From Blumeriella jaapii (taxonomy: Eukaryota; Ascomycota; Leotiomycetes; Helotiales; Drepanopezizaceae), in NCBI GenBank assembly GCA_009599575.1, contig VWND01000032.1:1-64000 (forward strand): a stretch of 64,000 nt of DNA, given 5' to 3'. Below are positions 33,541 to 45,000 of this stretch, piece after piece. Made by a program: the position numbers and the translations under genes. Position 1 is the first letter of the stretch. Every line of letters starts with the position of its first letter. A model generated the notes under the pieces. The model was not told the origin of the DNA. It was given only the letters and a program-made list of their open reading frames with translations, and made no database searches.

Positions 33541-34240
33541 ATAAACTCGGAAAAAGTAAATAATATTCGAAAATAGCCTTTTTTTATTACGTAGCGAAAT
33601 ATTTAAATATTTTTAAATTTTATTAATTATTATAAACGTTTTATTAAAAACTACGCTAAGCTTTGCCGATTTATTATAAATCTTTTAAAAAGAATGCAAC
33701 AAAAAAAAATATCGGATCTTTTTCGTTTTTTATTCGAAGCGAAGGTCGCTTTTTTACTTTTAAAAAAAAAGTTTTGCTAAGCATCGATTTTACGCTATTT
33801 CGATTTTCGATTAAAAATCCAAATCGAAACAAACGCTTCGAAATTCGTTTATAAACGGAATATTATTTTAATTATTCGAAAAAAATGCGAAGGCACGTTA
33901 ATATTTTTTATCGCGTATTATTCGAAAAAGCTTTTTTTTATAAAATAAAAATACGAAATTTACGACGCTAAGCTAATAGCTATAATTTACGTTTTGAAAT
34001 AATAAAACCAATATTTACGTAGCGCTTTTAACGTTATTATTATGCGTACAAATTATTATAATTTAAAATACTTTTTTACGAAAAAACGTTAAACGAACGC
34101 TAAGCGAAATAGGCCGACGAGCTAATTAAATACGATTTTGCAATCGAATATAAAATAAAAATTTTTAACCCGGCGAATAGTTTTTTTCGCCGGCCAGATT
34201 TGAAAAAAAATTAAAAAAAAAATAATAAGCAATTGTTTAC
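33541..34240 (+). pseudogene. Element D pol: end of RT and RNase H remnant
   Basis: After E the frame continues INSEKVNNIRK, then IFINYYKRFIKNYAKLC near 33625 (family FxNYYRRFIKNYSKxA). YYKSFKKNATKKNIGSF follows near 33670, and a 63-residue open stretch to 33854. RNase H shows KYEIYDAKLMAIIYVLK near 33950 and RTNYYNLKYFFTKKR near 34050 (family TDHKNLEYFxTTK). It degrades the RNA strand of the hybrid during replication. Confidence 0.8.
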
Positions 34241-34499
34241 GCTGCATCGTAAATTAAAACTAGCTTATTTAAAAAATTCTCAAATGTTTTTCGTAATAAA
34301 AATACTTTAAAATCGGAATATAAATTATTTCGCGCCGATAAATATTCGAAGCTTTTATTAACGAAATCAAAAAGTAAAAAGCAAACGAAGAAAAACCAAA
34401 TAAAAAGCTTTTTCGCCGGATTATTTTTTATTAATATTATTAATTGCAAATAATATATATTATAAAACGTAGCCGTTATATTATTATAATCCGAAACGG

Positions 34500-35780
34500 T
34501 TAATAACGAATTAATAAAACCGGATTTACAAAACTATTTTTAAATTGTAAAAATCTGATTTTTTTGTATTATAAAAAACGTACGAATCGGCTTCGCAAAG
34601 CAATCGAGCCGGATTCGAAAAATATTAACGTATAAATCAAAATAAATTATTACGTTATAAAAAACGTACGTATATTTCGAATAAAAGCGTTATTAAAAAC
34701 GAAATATTAAAAATTAATTACGACGATCCGACCGCCGGCTATTAAAACTTTCGGCGAACGCTAAAATTGGTCGAAAAAAAAAAGTATTTCTGGCCTGGTT
34801 TACGAAGCGACGTAAAGCGTTATATTAATACGTATAAATGCTAAAAAAGCAAATCTAAAAAGCATCGACCTTATAGCGAATTAATTTTTTTTTCGATTTT
34901 TACGAAATCTTAAAAAAAAATAACCATAGATTTTATTACGAATTTATTTTTAAGCAAAAAACGAAATCGTATTTACGATTCGATATTCGTTATAATAAAC
35001 CGATATACGAAGCTGTCGAAATATATACCGATATAAAAAACGATTTCAGCCCTAAATTTAGCTATAATATTTATATAATATATTTATAAAAATTTTAATT
35101 ATTTTAAAAAAATTATTATAAATAAAAAGTCAGTTTTTATTAATAAATTCTGGTTTTTAATAATATTTTATTTACAAATACGACGTCGATTAAACACCGT
35201 TTTTTATTTTTAAACAGATAGCCAAACGAAACGTTAAAATTAAATTTTAAAATTTTATTTTCGCACGTATTACGATTATCGACAAAATAATTAAGCTACG
35301 AAGCTTGTTTTAGCCGAATTTACGTATAACAATTCGATATACGATTTTACGAGTTTTATTTTCTTTCGCATATTATACGGCTTTTATTTAAAACTTAGCA
35401 GCAACGTCGAAAGCGACGTCGTAAAAAAAAAGTACTATTAGCGGAAAAACGAATTGAAATATTGCAAAAAAAAAAAAAAATTTAATAAAAAGCTAAAAAA
35501 AGCTAACGCGAATTATAAAAGATTTTACGACGCTAAACACAAAAAGACTAGATTTTAAATAAGCGATAAAATATTATTATCGATTAAAAACCTTCGATAG
35601 CTGCGACTTTTTCGAAAGCTTTTAAATAAATATTTAAAGCTTTTTAAAATTAAGCGAATTATATATAAGCACGGCCAAATTTATTAATTCGAATTTTCTT
35701 TTTAATATCGTATTTACGATACTTTCCACGTTTTCCTATTAAAACTTTAATAAAATCGAAACGATACCGAGCCGAAAAAT
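34500..35780 (+). pseudogene. Element D integrase remnant
   Basis: The zinc-binding region ends with KKYFWPGLRSDVKRYINTYK near 34775, then a degraded Cys-Cys part. The core starts ITIDFITNLFLSKKRNRIYD (first catalytic Asp at 34929-34931), then SIFVIINRYTKLSKYIPI. FYLQIRRRLNTVFYF near 35160 is the second acidic-region neighbourhood, then TDSQTKR. FSFAYYTAFI-like sequence follows near 35360. The C-terminal fold reads LLNKYLKLFKIKRIIYKHGQ near 35620 and YRIYDTFHVFLLKL near 35705. Confidence 0.82.
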
Positions 35781-36931
35781 AATATAATAAAATTTTAAAA
35801 ACCCGAAAAATAAAAAATCAAATTAATACAAGCTTACAAAAATACAAAAAAAAGCCGATATTATTTAATACGATAAAAAAGTTATTTATTAAACGAAAAC
35901 TCGTAAAAGCCAGAAAATTATTTTACGAACGCAAAAAAAATTGTAAAAAAATATTTAAAAAATACGATAAATAATAGCAACGGAACAGTAATTAATACGC
36001 GTCGTAAAAATAGAAAAAAAAAAACATTTAAAAAACTTTAAAATCGCCGTTAAAGCGATTTATTATTCGTATTATTATCGTTATTTTTTTTTTATCGATA
36101 TTTTTTTTTTATTTAAAAGCAGCGGCAAGCTAAAAAAAAATTAATATTAAACGAATTCGCAAAATATTCGATTTATTTTAATTAAAATTTTTATAATAGC
36201 CGTAGTCGAATTTTAAATTGCAATTACGATATTTTCGTAAAAATCCAGAATTAAATTTAATTAATTAAAATAAATCCGAGCGACGATTTCGAAACGTCGG
36301 AAAATACGTTTTATATTTATATCGTTAAATAAAAAGGCCGGCGCAGCCAAAGCTTTTAAAACAGCAGCAGCCGTTAAACCGGCAAATACGAACGCAGCAG
36401 CAGCAGCGGCAGCCCGAGCCGCGGCGCGATTCGCACGACTTTCGATTTTTATAAAAGCCGAAGCGTTATTTTTTTTAAAACGATTTATATAAACGTCGTA
36501 AATAATAAAATTAATAAAAGTTTTAGCAAAAGCTTTTATTTCGATAATAAAAAAAAAAAAAAACGGCAGCGGCGATAATAATATCGAAACGATTTATAAA
36601 ATCGTTAAAATCCGCAAAAAAAAAAAATTTGCGCTTCGGCGGCCCGTGCGGCAGGAACCTGTAGCTAATTAAAAACGAATCCGAATAAAAGTTTAGAAAA
36701 CTTATAAAAAAGCATTAAATATACGAAGTTTTACAACGATTGTATTTTACGTTAAAAAGCTCGAAAACGCATAAAAGCAAAAAGGCCGCCGTAATACTTT
36801 CGCGTAAGATTAAGCGTATATACCGAAAGCAAATAAAAATTAAAAGCATTTTAAAAATTCGCGGCGAACGCGGCGAAAAGCAATTGATTAAAATAAAAGA
36901 AAACTAAAAAAAAAAAAAAAAAAAAAAAAAA
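35780..36931 (+). other. Unassigned tail: low-complexity Gln/Ala-rich frame ending at a poly-A tract
   Basis: Downstream of D integrase I cannot confirm a chromodomain. At 36360-36440 a CAG/GCA-rich run gives QQQQ in one frame and AAAAAAARAAARFA in another. From about 36700 a basic frame runs without stops (SKTHKSKKAAVILSRKIKRI, then IRGERGEKQLIKIKEN) to a stop at 36902-36904. A run of 27 adenines follows directly at 36905-36931. It may be the 3' end of D or a separate polyadenylated retroelement. Confidence 0.35.
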
Positions 36932-37440
36932 GATTAAACAAAAAAATTGCGATTATTTTGAAAAAAAAAAGCTTTTTCAAACGAAAATGCGAGCGTTATC
37001 GAAAACAAAAAAAACAAAACAGCAAAACAATTATAATTTACGACCGAAAACGGAAAAAACAGTTATAATTTACGACCGAAAGCGGAAAAAAACGTATATT
37101 ATTTCGAAAACGTAACGTACGTTATATACGAAAGCATACGTATAAAAAAATTAATCGCTTTTAAAAACCAAAAGCTTAAAAAAAAAAGTAATATTAAAAA
37201 CTAATATTACGTATATAAATCAAATAATCCGCCAAAACCCTTTGCCTTTTACTAACTTTCGAATAATATTTTCTGCGGATAAGCCGTAAAGGCCGGATAA
37301 TATTATAAAAGCTAAAAATAATATTTAAGTAAAAACATTTTATAAAATAATTACTAAAAAATCAGTTATTAAAATTATATTAAAAAGAATTGAAAAAAAA
37401 GTCGGAATAAAGGCTGAAAAAGCATATTAAATAAAATTCG
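36932..37440. repeat. A/T-rich spacer with a 32-bp tandem duplication
   Basis: TTATAATTTACGACCGAAAA and its continuation form a unit at 37031-37062 that repeats at 37063-37094 with one or two changes. The rest shows no gene. A less mutated patch lies at 37225-37300. LTR remains of D could be hidden here but cannot be identified. Confidence 0.5.
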
Positions 37441-37659
37441 TTTAGTTTTCTAGAAAATACTTTTCTCGAAGGCTCCACCCCTTCTTTTGTACTTATAGGC
37501 GCCTTTTACTAAAAATATAAAAGATAAAAATCAGTCTGATTATTAACCCAGCCTTATCTGAGCTTTATTGTCTGAATTAGTATTTCCCTGCCTTTCAATC
37601 CTTACACGTACCTTTTGATTCATATCACCCTTCTGATCACTTTTAAGCTAGCTGTGACA
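37440..37659 (+). repeat. LTR fragment sharing only its last ~56 bp with C
   Basis: Positions 37604-37659 match the end of the C LTR (CATATCACCCTTCTGATCAC, AAGCTAGCTGTGACA). Upstream (37440-37600) the sequence is little mutated but unlike C. It may be the U3 of a related subfamily. The left end is undefined. TAAAT after it continues an A LTR in reverse, so it had inserted into that LTR. Confidence 0.6.
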
Positions 37660-37767
37660 TAAATAATTTCTATAATTAATAAAAGACCCACCAGGAAACC
37701 AGGGAGCTTGCAGCTACGCGTAGTTGCTGGGGTGATACGAGAGGTGGCAAAAAAGTGAGTCGTCACA
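37660..37767 (-). repeat. A-family LTR fragment (start half, reversed)
   Basis: It matches the reverse complement of the first ~108 bp of the A LTR, ending GTGAGTCGTCACA. It is well preserved (ACCAGGAAACCAGGGAGCTT). Its other half is absent. Confidence 0.85.
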
Positions 37768-37799
37768 CTCCCAGCCCTCCGACTGATTAAATCGTCACA
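37768..37799 (+). repeat. A-family LTR fragment (last 32 bp, forward)
   Basis: CTCCCAGCCCTCCGACTGAT then TAAATCGTCACA is the A LTR end. It abuts the reversed fragment directly, as if one A element had inserted into the end of another A LTR. GTAAT follows and continues a D sequence. Confidence 0.82.
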
Positions 37800-37986
37800 G
37801 TAATACGCAGTATTCGAAATGTTCGTAACGAATGCGAAACGCAGTTTTTTATTTATTTTTCTTTTTTATTCGAAAGCGATAATACGCCCAAATAAGATTT
37901 AGTTTAATAAATATTTTAGATTTTTTTAAACGATCCAAAGTTTCGCTTATAAAAAGTAAAAAAATTCGATTTTTCACCGTAATTGC
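37800..37986 (-). pseudogene. Second element D fragment: RT, reverse strand
   Basis: It is the reverse complement of D 1229-1410. GCAGTATTCGAAATGTTCG and GAATGCGAAACGCAG match the FRIRYEHFEYC region, and the right end matches the TVKNR region. It is cut on the right by F1 after AATTGC. It proves a second D copy, of which only about 187 bp remains here. Confidence 0.85.
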
Positions 37987-38516
37987 TGTCGTGCATAGCC
38001 GAATAGTCGGTAGGAACCCTCACCGGAGGCTGGGACGGATGAATTGTATGCAGTAAAATGTTACTTGTATTGTTCTAAATCTGATTGGCGAGCTTTCCGC
38101 AAAAGACGGAAGGTTCGGGCTCGCTTAGTTATTCGCTCGGAAAAACTAGTTTTCGAAAAGGCTCGTTATTACGTGACTACAAGCTTTTCCAAGCTTTAAA
38201 AATATTTAACTATTAAAAACGTATAAAAAAAATAAATCTGAAACAAAAAAAATAAAAAAATATAAAAAAATATAAATATAACGCAATACATTTTCTAGCT
38301 AATTGCTAATCCGGTGATCAGTTATTTTTAAAACGCGAAAAAGTCTTTTTATCGTTCGAATGCGGCCGTAACGCGATATTATAACATTTATATAATTTGT
38401 TTATATTTTTTATCGTTGCGAAGCGTAAATAAAGTCAATTTCAGCTTAAATAAGCGTTTCGTCGCTTTTAAAAACTTTAATTTTTTTATTTTCCCACCAG
38501 TTTTTTAATAAATTTA
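37987..38516 (+). mobile_element. F1: terminal segment of an unclassified repeat
   Basis: It begins TGTCGTGCATAGCCGAATAG, inserted in the D fragment, and matches 63468-64000 along its length with RIP-type differences. The first ~200 bp are GC-richer and little mutated (GGAACCCTCACCGGAGGCTG). That is typical of an LTR or terminal outer edge. There are small inverted repeats (CCGAATAGTCGG). No second terminal copy lies within the same element, so its class and orientation are unknown. Confidence 0.7.
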
Positions 38517-39925
38517 AGCTTTATTATTTTAATCAAAAATATAAATATAATTTTTTTCATATTTAAAAAAAGTCGTCCGCGTGATTTCACGCGACCAATT
38601 GGCCCAGCTCTTCGGATTTCCAATTTTCGGCGCTTATATAATCGGAGTTTTGCGAAGTTTATTTTACGCAATTAATCGGCTTTTTCGGCCAATTCGTTTT
38701 TTTTTTAATTTTTTCGAAAAAAACGATCTTTTCGATATCTCGTTTTTAAACGGTCTTTTCGAAAATTTATATTTGTTTAGCCTCGACAATACCGATATAA
38801 CGCTTAAAAAAAATAACGGAAACGCTGCTAGCGATAAAAAAGCTATTAGCGATAATTTCGGTCCTAATAGCATTTTCGAAAAAAAAAGGCAGAACGCTGG
38901 CGCTTTTGGAAAAAAAGCGGCCGGAGATTATTAAAACGAAAAAAAATTAAAAATAAAAATAACGACGATAATCGTTTTTCAAAACGCGCTCGCATTAAAA
39001 CTAAAAAGCCTGTTATTCTTAGGCTTTTTAATTTTATTTTTTATATAATTTGTATTGCTCGCGGAACAATTAAAAATCTAAATTACAAATATTTATCGAA
39101 TTTAATTAAAGCTCGTTGCTATCGATGCTACGCAATCAGCACGTCGTGCATTCCAATCGACGCGAACGTTATAGCTACGTAATTTTTCGTTTTTAAAACT
39201 CGGATAAACAAAATTATTAACGCGATTAATTATATCGAAAAACTTTGTCGGCTTTGCTAATCGATTTCTAAAATATAACGGTTATTTTTTATTTTACGGT
39301 TAAAACGGCTTTAAAAATGCAAAAAAATAAATTTTTAAATCGTTCGTAATTCAAAAGCAAAATTAATAATTATAAAGCGTATTATTAACGCGAAGCTTGC
39401 CGCGGCTCGTAAAATTCTTTAGCCTTTTGCTTTTCGAATAAAAACTCTTACGCTTGCTTTACGTGCTAGCGAAATAAAACCTGGCCACGATTTATTAAAA
39501 AATGCTTTCGTTTTTAAAAATTCAAAAAAAAATTTCGCGGCGATTTTTTTGCCGAATATCTTTAATTTTCAGCCTAATAAAGCTTCGTAAAAAAAAAGAA
39601 ATATTTCGGCTGCATAACCGGCGGCAGTTATATTTGAAAAACTTATTATAAGATTTATTTCAAATTTGATTGTCGCGAAGCGTCGGACGCGAATTATTAT
39701 TTTAGCGGATTATATTTTTAATTTTTTGCAAAACTAAACGATTTGATTTTAAATTTCTAAGTTTGCGAAAAGTTCGGATTTCTTTTGATTAAAAAATGGT
39801 TTTTGCTGCGTTTTAAATTTTAATAAAAATTTATTTAAATAAATATACGCCTGTAAAATACAAGCTTTTCAATTCGATTAATCGAGCTTTTCGATAAAAC
39901 TCCGAAAATTCCGTAAATTAAAAAG
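38517..39925. other. Body of F1, unclassified coding-like sequence
   Basis: Forward frame 38581-38934 is open for 117 residues (MISRDQLAQLFGFPIFGAYI, later GNAASDKKAISDNFGPNS) and is less mutated at its start. CGCGTGA/TCACGCG forms an inverted repeat near 38579-38594. Near 39115 a KARCYRCYAISTSCIPID stretch resembles a Cys-rich finger. I cannot name the protein. It might be a gag-like first frame of F. The right boundary with the copia fragment is unclear. Confidence 0.4.
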
Positions 39926-41438
39926 CTTAACGAAACTTTCGTGCTTTTGTCAGATCAGATTTTTAATAAAACCGTTTGCGTATATTTTATTTATTAAAAA
40001 ATATATAATTTTAAACTTTTCATTTTAATACTTTTAGCGAATTTATATATTATTTATATCGACGTAGCGAAGCTTCGTAAAAATTTTCTTTTTGTTTCCT
40101 ACGATTAATTTAATCGTTTATTAATTGTCGTAATATACGTTCCATTTAAAAATAATATCGAATCGAAGCTTTTTAAAAAAAACTTTAAAATGCTATTATT
40201 TCTTTCACGGTCGCTATATAAGCAAATAATTCCGCTTTAATAAAAAAAAAAAAATTATATTTTATCGTATAGCTTTTTATAAAATAACACTTCCGAAAAA
40301 AAAAAAAACTATAATTTTAAAAAGATTTTCGAATTTCTAAATCGTCGGCGAAAAAAGCGTCGATAGAAATTATTAATTAATTCTCCCGCTTTTTCCGATT
40401 GTAAACGATTTTTAAAAACTTCGTTTTATAAAAATATCGAAGCGTTTAATTAGCTGCCTCGAAATATTAAAAACTTAAATTAATAAGAAAATAAAAAAGC
40501 TAAAAAACTACGAAAGCCACGTCGGATCGAAGTATAATAGCCGTACACAAAATTAAACCGACTTTTTTTTAATACTTTTTGATTTGCGAAAGCGTAGCTA
40601 CGCCTGGGTTTTTAATAAATTCGCAGATTAGAAAAAGCGTATTTGAAAACGCTTTTTATATATATTAAACTTCGTAGCGATTTTTTCGATATACGAATCG
40701 TAAAACAAAAAGACTTTTTTTTTTTATTTATTTCGTAAAATACGAATTCTGAGAAAATAATTCAGATCTTTTATATTTATAAATTCGTAAATTTTTTTTA
40801 AACCGAAAATGATTTCGTCGGCTTTTAACGAATAAAAAACGTGGTATAAAACTTAAATATCGTCGATATAAAACGCTACGTATACGCTTCGTACTTCGTT
40901 AGCGAATATATAAAGCTTTTCACTTATTAATTCGAGCTTTAGCTTTTTCAAAATATTAGCGAATTCGCCGTATTACAAAGCTGAAAAATCCTTTAATTTA
41001 TATAAAATTCGGTTTAGCTGTATTATTATACCTGATTATTTAAATCTATTAAGCAAATAGCACGTAACTAATTTATTCTTAAAGTTTCGTTTTGCATTAA
41101 CGAATATATTAATTACGTCGAATTATTTAATTTCCAAATCGAAATAAACCGCTAGCGTTATAACCGTTCGGAAAAAACGGGCTGCGAATATAGCCGCGTA
41201 TATAAAAAAGATTAAAGCTTCGTTTTGGGAATCTTTTTTTACGACTAGTTTCGATTTGCACCGTTGCAATTCGCTTAAGCTGTTTGTTTTGTATATAAAA
41301 ACCTATTTAAATAAAATAAGCTTTATGATTTTATTTCTTTTGATAATCTTTTAATATTTTCTGATTTTTAAGTTTTTAATCTCGGTTTTTGCTTTTTTTT
41401 TAAACTGCTTTTTTATTTAGTAGTTTTTCAATTCGTTT
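39925..41438 (-). pseudogene. Ty1/copia-type reverse transcriptase and RNase H fragment
   Basis: Read in reverse from about 41330: FIYKTNSLSELQRCKSKLVV, then FFRTVITLAVYFDLEIK, LNRILYKLKDFSALWYGEF-like, VYVAFYIDDI near 40870 (YxDD kept), and DLNYFLRIRIL near 40760 (copia: LGxxxYFLGI). KSRFNFVYGYYTSIRRGFRS follows near 40560, then RNase H FIKAELFAYIATVKE near 40220 and a tail to about 39930 with ITTINKR. This motif order is specific to Ty1/copia. Gag, protease and integrase are absent. It is cut at 41438. Confidence 0.85.
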
Positions 41439-41830
41439 TAGTGTAAAAGTAGGTAGGGAAACCAGACTGATACGGCCATATATCGGTGAGTAAAATAGTC
41501 TAGGGAATTTCTAGAAAAGACTAAAAAAGGAAAAGAAAAATAAATGAAAATATAAATTAAACTGCGTGCTTATAATACTATCTAAAGGAGTGTTTTGCTT
41601 TTATATTTGTTAAAAGTAATTAATATCAAAGGGTCTCGAAAGGGTTTATGCCTCGATTATAGCTAAAACTATCAATTTTTATTAATATAAAGTATTACCG
41701 TTTTATATTTTGTTTCAAATAATATACGTAATCGTTTTTAATTACGATTAAAAAAAAACATAATTTTAATAAATATAATTTAATTTATTTTATATAATTT
41801 AAAAACCAATCAATTAAATACCGAACTTTT
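41439..41830. repeat. Terminal sequence of element I
   Basis: TGTAAAAGTAGGTAGGGAAACC starts an unmutated, GC-richer stretch to about 41665 that abruptly ends the copia fragment. TG at the edge and RIP-spared outer bases suggest a transposon end (LTR or terminal repeat). No matching end was found at 45.0-45.7 kb. Confidence 0.5.
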
Positions 41831-44800
41831 TAATTTTATATTTTTTCGGTTTTTTAATTTATTTTTAGCTTTTTTGCTATTGGCTTTTGCGAGGAAATAG
41901 CGTTTCGCTTATCGTTTAAATTATTTTGTTTATTTTGCTTTTTTGAAAAATAGCTTAATAAAATATTAATCGAGGTATCGTTTAAATTTACGAACGTTTT
42001 AATAATTTTTTCGTCGATGATATTATTAAATATCGCCGCGACGAATGCTTTTTACGATTTTTTTTCGTAAATAATAAATTTCAGCTTTGAAACGTAATTT
42101 TACGTTTTGCAAAAAGCGTTAAAAAGTTTTGTATTAAAATCGTAAAAATAATCGATTAGTTCGTCGTAATTAAAATCGATTAACGCTTTTGCTTCGCGTA
42201 AAACTAATAGGTCGGATTACGATTATTTATCGACGAATGCTTTTGAAAAAGCTTCGAGGCTTATAAAAAAAATGATTTTACGAAATAATTCGGAAATAAT
42301 TATTTGCAATCGAAACCATCGAAAATGCTATAATTACTTTCGTCGCAAAACGAATAATATCAGATTGTTTATCGAAGCGTCGTTTTCGAAATAATTTTTG
42401 TATTTTTGCGTCGTATAATTATTCGAATAAATCAGTATCGCGCCGTCGGTTTTAAGTTTTGAATTTAACGAAAAATTTTTATTTAATCGAAAAGCTGACA
42501 AAAATTATTTTATTTTTTATTTCGTAGCTTTCGGTTTCGTAATCCGATAAAATAATTAAGGCTATTATTTTAAACGCGCTAAAATACAAAAAAGCTAAGC
42601 TTTTTTAAATGGTTTTAGTTAGTTTAGCGTCGTAATATAATTGCAAATAAATTTCGATTATTTCCGAATTATATGCGAATACAAACAAAACGTAATAATC
42701 GAAAATGGCGTCGATAAAGTTTTCGATTTTTTCTTTTTTTTAAAAATCGGCGATATCGAATTTTATAATTATAATACGGTCGGGGCCAGCGAAATCTAAA
42801 GCGATCGGAACGTTAAAATAAGCTACGAAACAGCAGTTTTCGGAATTCCGAATAATTAAAGCAGCGAAATAAAAACCGGAATGCATTTTAAAAGCTTATT
42901 AAATAAAACTGTAAAATATATTAGCGAAAAAAGCTATAAGCGCTTTTTGGGTTTTAATTAATCGGAAATAATATTTATATATAGCTATTTTTTTTTTTAT
43001 AAAATGCAATAATAATTTGTTTTTTCCGTTGTATAATTTTACGTAATTAACGAATTCGCAGCTTAATTCGAATAAATTTTAAAATATATTTTCGGTCGAA
43101 AAACCAGAAAAATCGGCTTTTAAAAATACTCGTTGCTTTTATTTTTTTACGTTTTAATCGAGCTTTATAATCGCGTTAAAAACTTTAGGATTTGCTTTAA
43201 AATTTACGTAGCTTAAATAAATTTTAATACGCGTTTTAATAATTTTCGCAGTTTTTCGTCGGAATATAAATTAATTATTAAAATTAATTTCGAATACGTC
43301 GTAATTCGAATTTTTAATAGCAGCGAATCGATTAACAAAGCCGATAATATTAATTTTTTTTATAATTAAATCGCAGTACGCCGCGTAATAATATACGTAA
43401 AAATAACAGAATTTGCTGTTTTTTTTAACGTTAACGTTATTCGTAAAAACGAAATTAAAAAATCGGAGTTTTTTAACGAAAAAAAATTCGAATAAAAACG
43501 GATTATTATTTTTAAAAGTTTATTTTATTTGTTTCGGCGTATTATATTTGCAGTTTTCCGAAAAAAATTTAATTTAGTTTTCGTTCGAAGCAAACGGAAA
43601 AAAGCTAACGAATTTATTTGATTTTTGTATAAAAGTATCGAAATAAAACTTTTAAATCGTTTCGTCGTCGAAAACGAAAGTTTTAAATAAAATAATTTGA
43701 TTTTATGCTTTTTATATAATTTTTTTCGTAATAATTTCGATATTTTTTTTTAAGATTTTTCGGTCGAATCGTATAATAATCGAAATTTTAAATGCTTTTA
43801 TTAAAATTTAAAATATTAGCGGTAATAATACGACGTTTTTAAACGCAGTAAGCGTTTTTAATATTTGCGTATTTAGTTTCGAAAAATCAGATTCAAAATC
43901 GTTTGAATTTTTTTTTTTCGAAATACCGGTGTTTTTTAAATCTGATTTTGTAAATTCGTCGCGTTTTTTATTAATTAATTTAAAAGCTATAATTCGGCGT
44001 CGATTTTCGGCTGTTTTTATTCGCGGTGTTTTTTTTGTTAACAACGCGAATAATTTTTTTTTTCGAATAAAAAAAATTTCGGAAATATCGGCGCGCTTTT
44101 TTGCGTTTTTAATTTTTATTTTTTTCGAAATCGTTTTTATAAATATAATAAGTTTTTTATATTCGAATAAGCGATTGTTTATTATTACGCTTTTAATTTC
44201 GTTTTCGGATTCGTTTTCGATAATTAAAAATAAAAATCGCCGAATTGTTTTAGCTGTTTTAAAAATATTAATTATTATCGCGTATGTTTTTTCGAATTAA
44301 ACGAAAATAATATTGGCTTTTTCGTTTTTTTCGTCGTTGTAAATTTAAAATATCGGAATAGCGTCGTTTTTTTTTTCCGGTATAAAAATACCGCATTTAG
44401 CGACGCTTAATTTTTTATTTTAAAAAAAAATTAAACTTAAAGTTTCGCAGCCGACTAGAACTTTTTTTAACAATTATATAACGTCGTCGATTAATTTGCA
44501 AACAGCTGTAAAAAAGCTTATAAATCTGCGGGCCTTTAAGTTATTGGTTTTCAAGGCTTGCGCTTTAAAAATACAAGCGTTTAATATTCAAATTTTTTTT
44601 TTAATAAAAATAATAATTTCGAAAAAGCGAGCGAAATGCCGAAATAAAATAATACCGATGATTTTGCTAAAAACGTATTTTTAAATATCTTTTTTTCGTT
44701 AATTTAGCAAAAAGCGCAAAATCCGGTTTATTTTTTTTTTTTTGTTATTTCGAGCTTTTTTTGCTTCGGCGAAAACTTTTAAAACGTTATCGTAATTCAG

Positions 44801-45000
44801 CAAAAATTTATCGTAATTAAAGCTTTTGCGAACGAATTTAATTTTAACGAAGCTTTCGTAATCGAATAAAAATTCGTTAACGTTTTTAATTATTATATCG
44901 AATTATTTTATAAATATTTTTACAAAAGCTGTTTATTAATTTGGAATAACGGCATTATATATTTGCTTAAATTCGGAAAAATTACGTATAATAATTTCGT
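41830..45000 (-). pseudogene. Element I: unrecognised degraded protein-coding element
   Basis: On the reverse strand one frame stays readable over long distances. It has a basic N-terminal part at 43808-44300 (KTPRIKTAENRRRIIAFKLI). A middle part lies at about 43200-43420 (CDLIIKKINIIGFVNRFAAI). A part at 42530-42800 reads FDIADFKKKEKIENFIDAIF, then FAYNSEIIEIYLQLYYDAKL and IIALIILSDYETESYEI. The end is near 41900 (FVNLNDTSINILLSYFSKKQ). The many stops sit where Gln or Trp would be expected. I recognise no RT, integrase or transposase signature. I do not assign a function. Confidence 0.4.

Larger units (their letters stand above)
940..35780 (+). mobile_element. Element D: Ty3/gypsy retrotransposon, split by the A2 stack and solo LTR E
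   Basis: D is present as 940-1681 (pol up to mid-RT) and 33541 to about 35780 (end of RT, RNase H, integrase). The reading frame joins exactly once A2 with its AAAAT duplication and E with its ATAAA duplication are removed, giving the usual post-RT motif around PEIKINSEKVNNIR. D is therefore older than A2 and E. Its LTRs and gag were not found. A second fragment of the family lies at 37800-37986 on the reverse strand. Confidence 0.8.
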
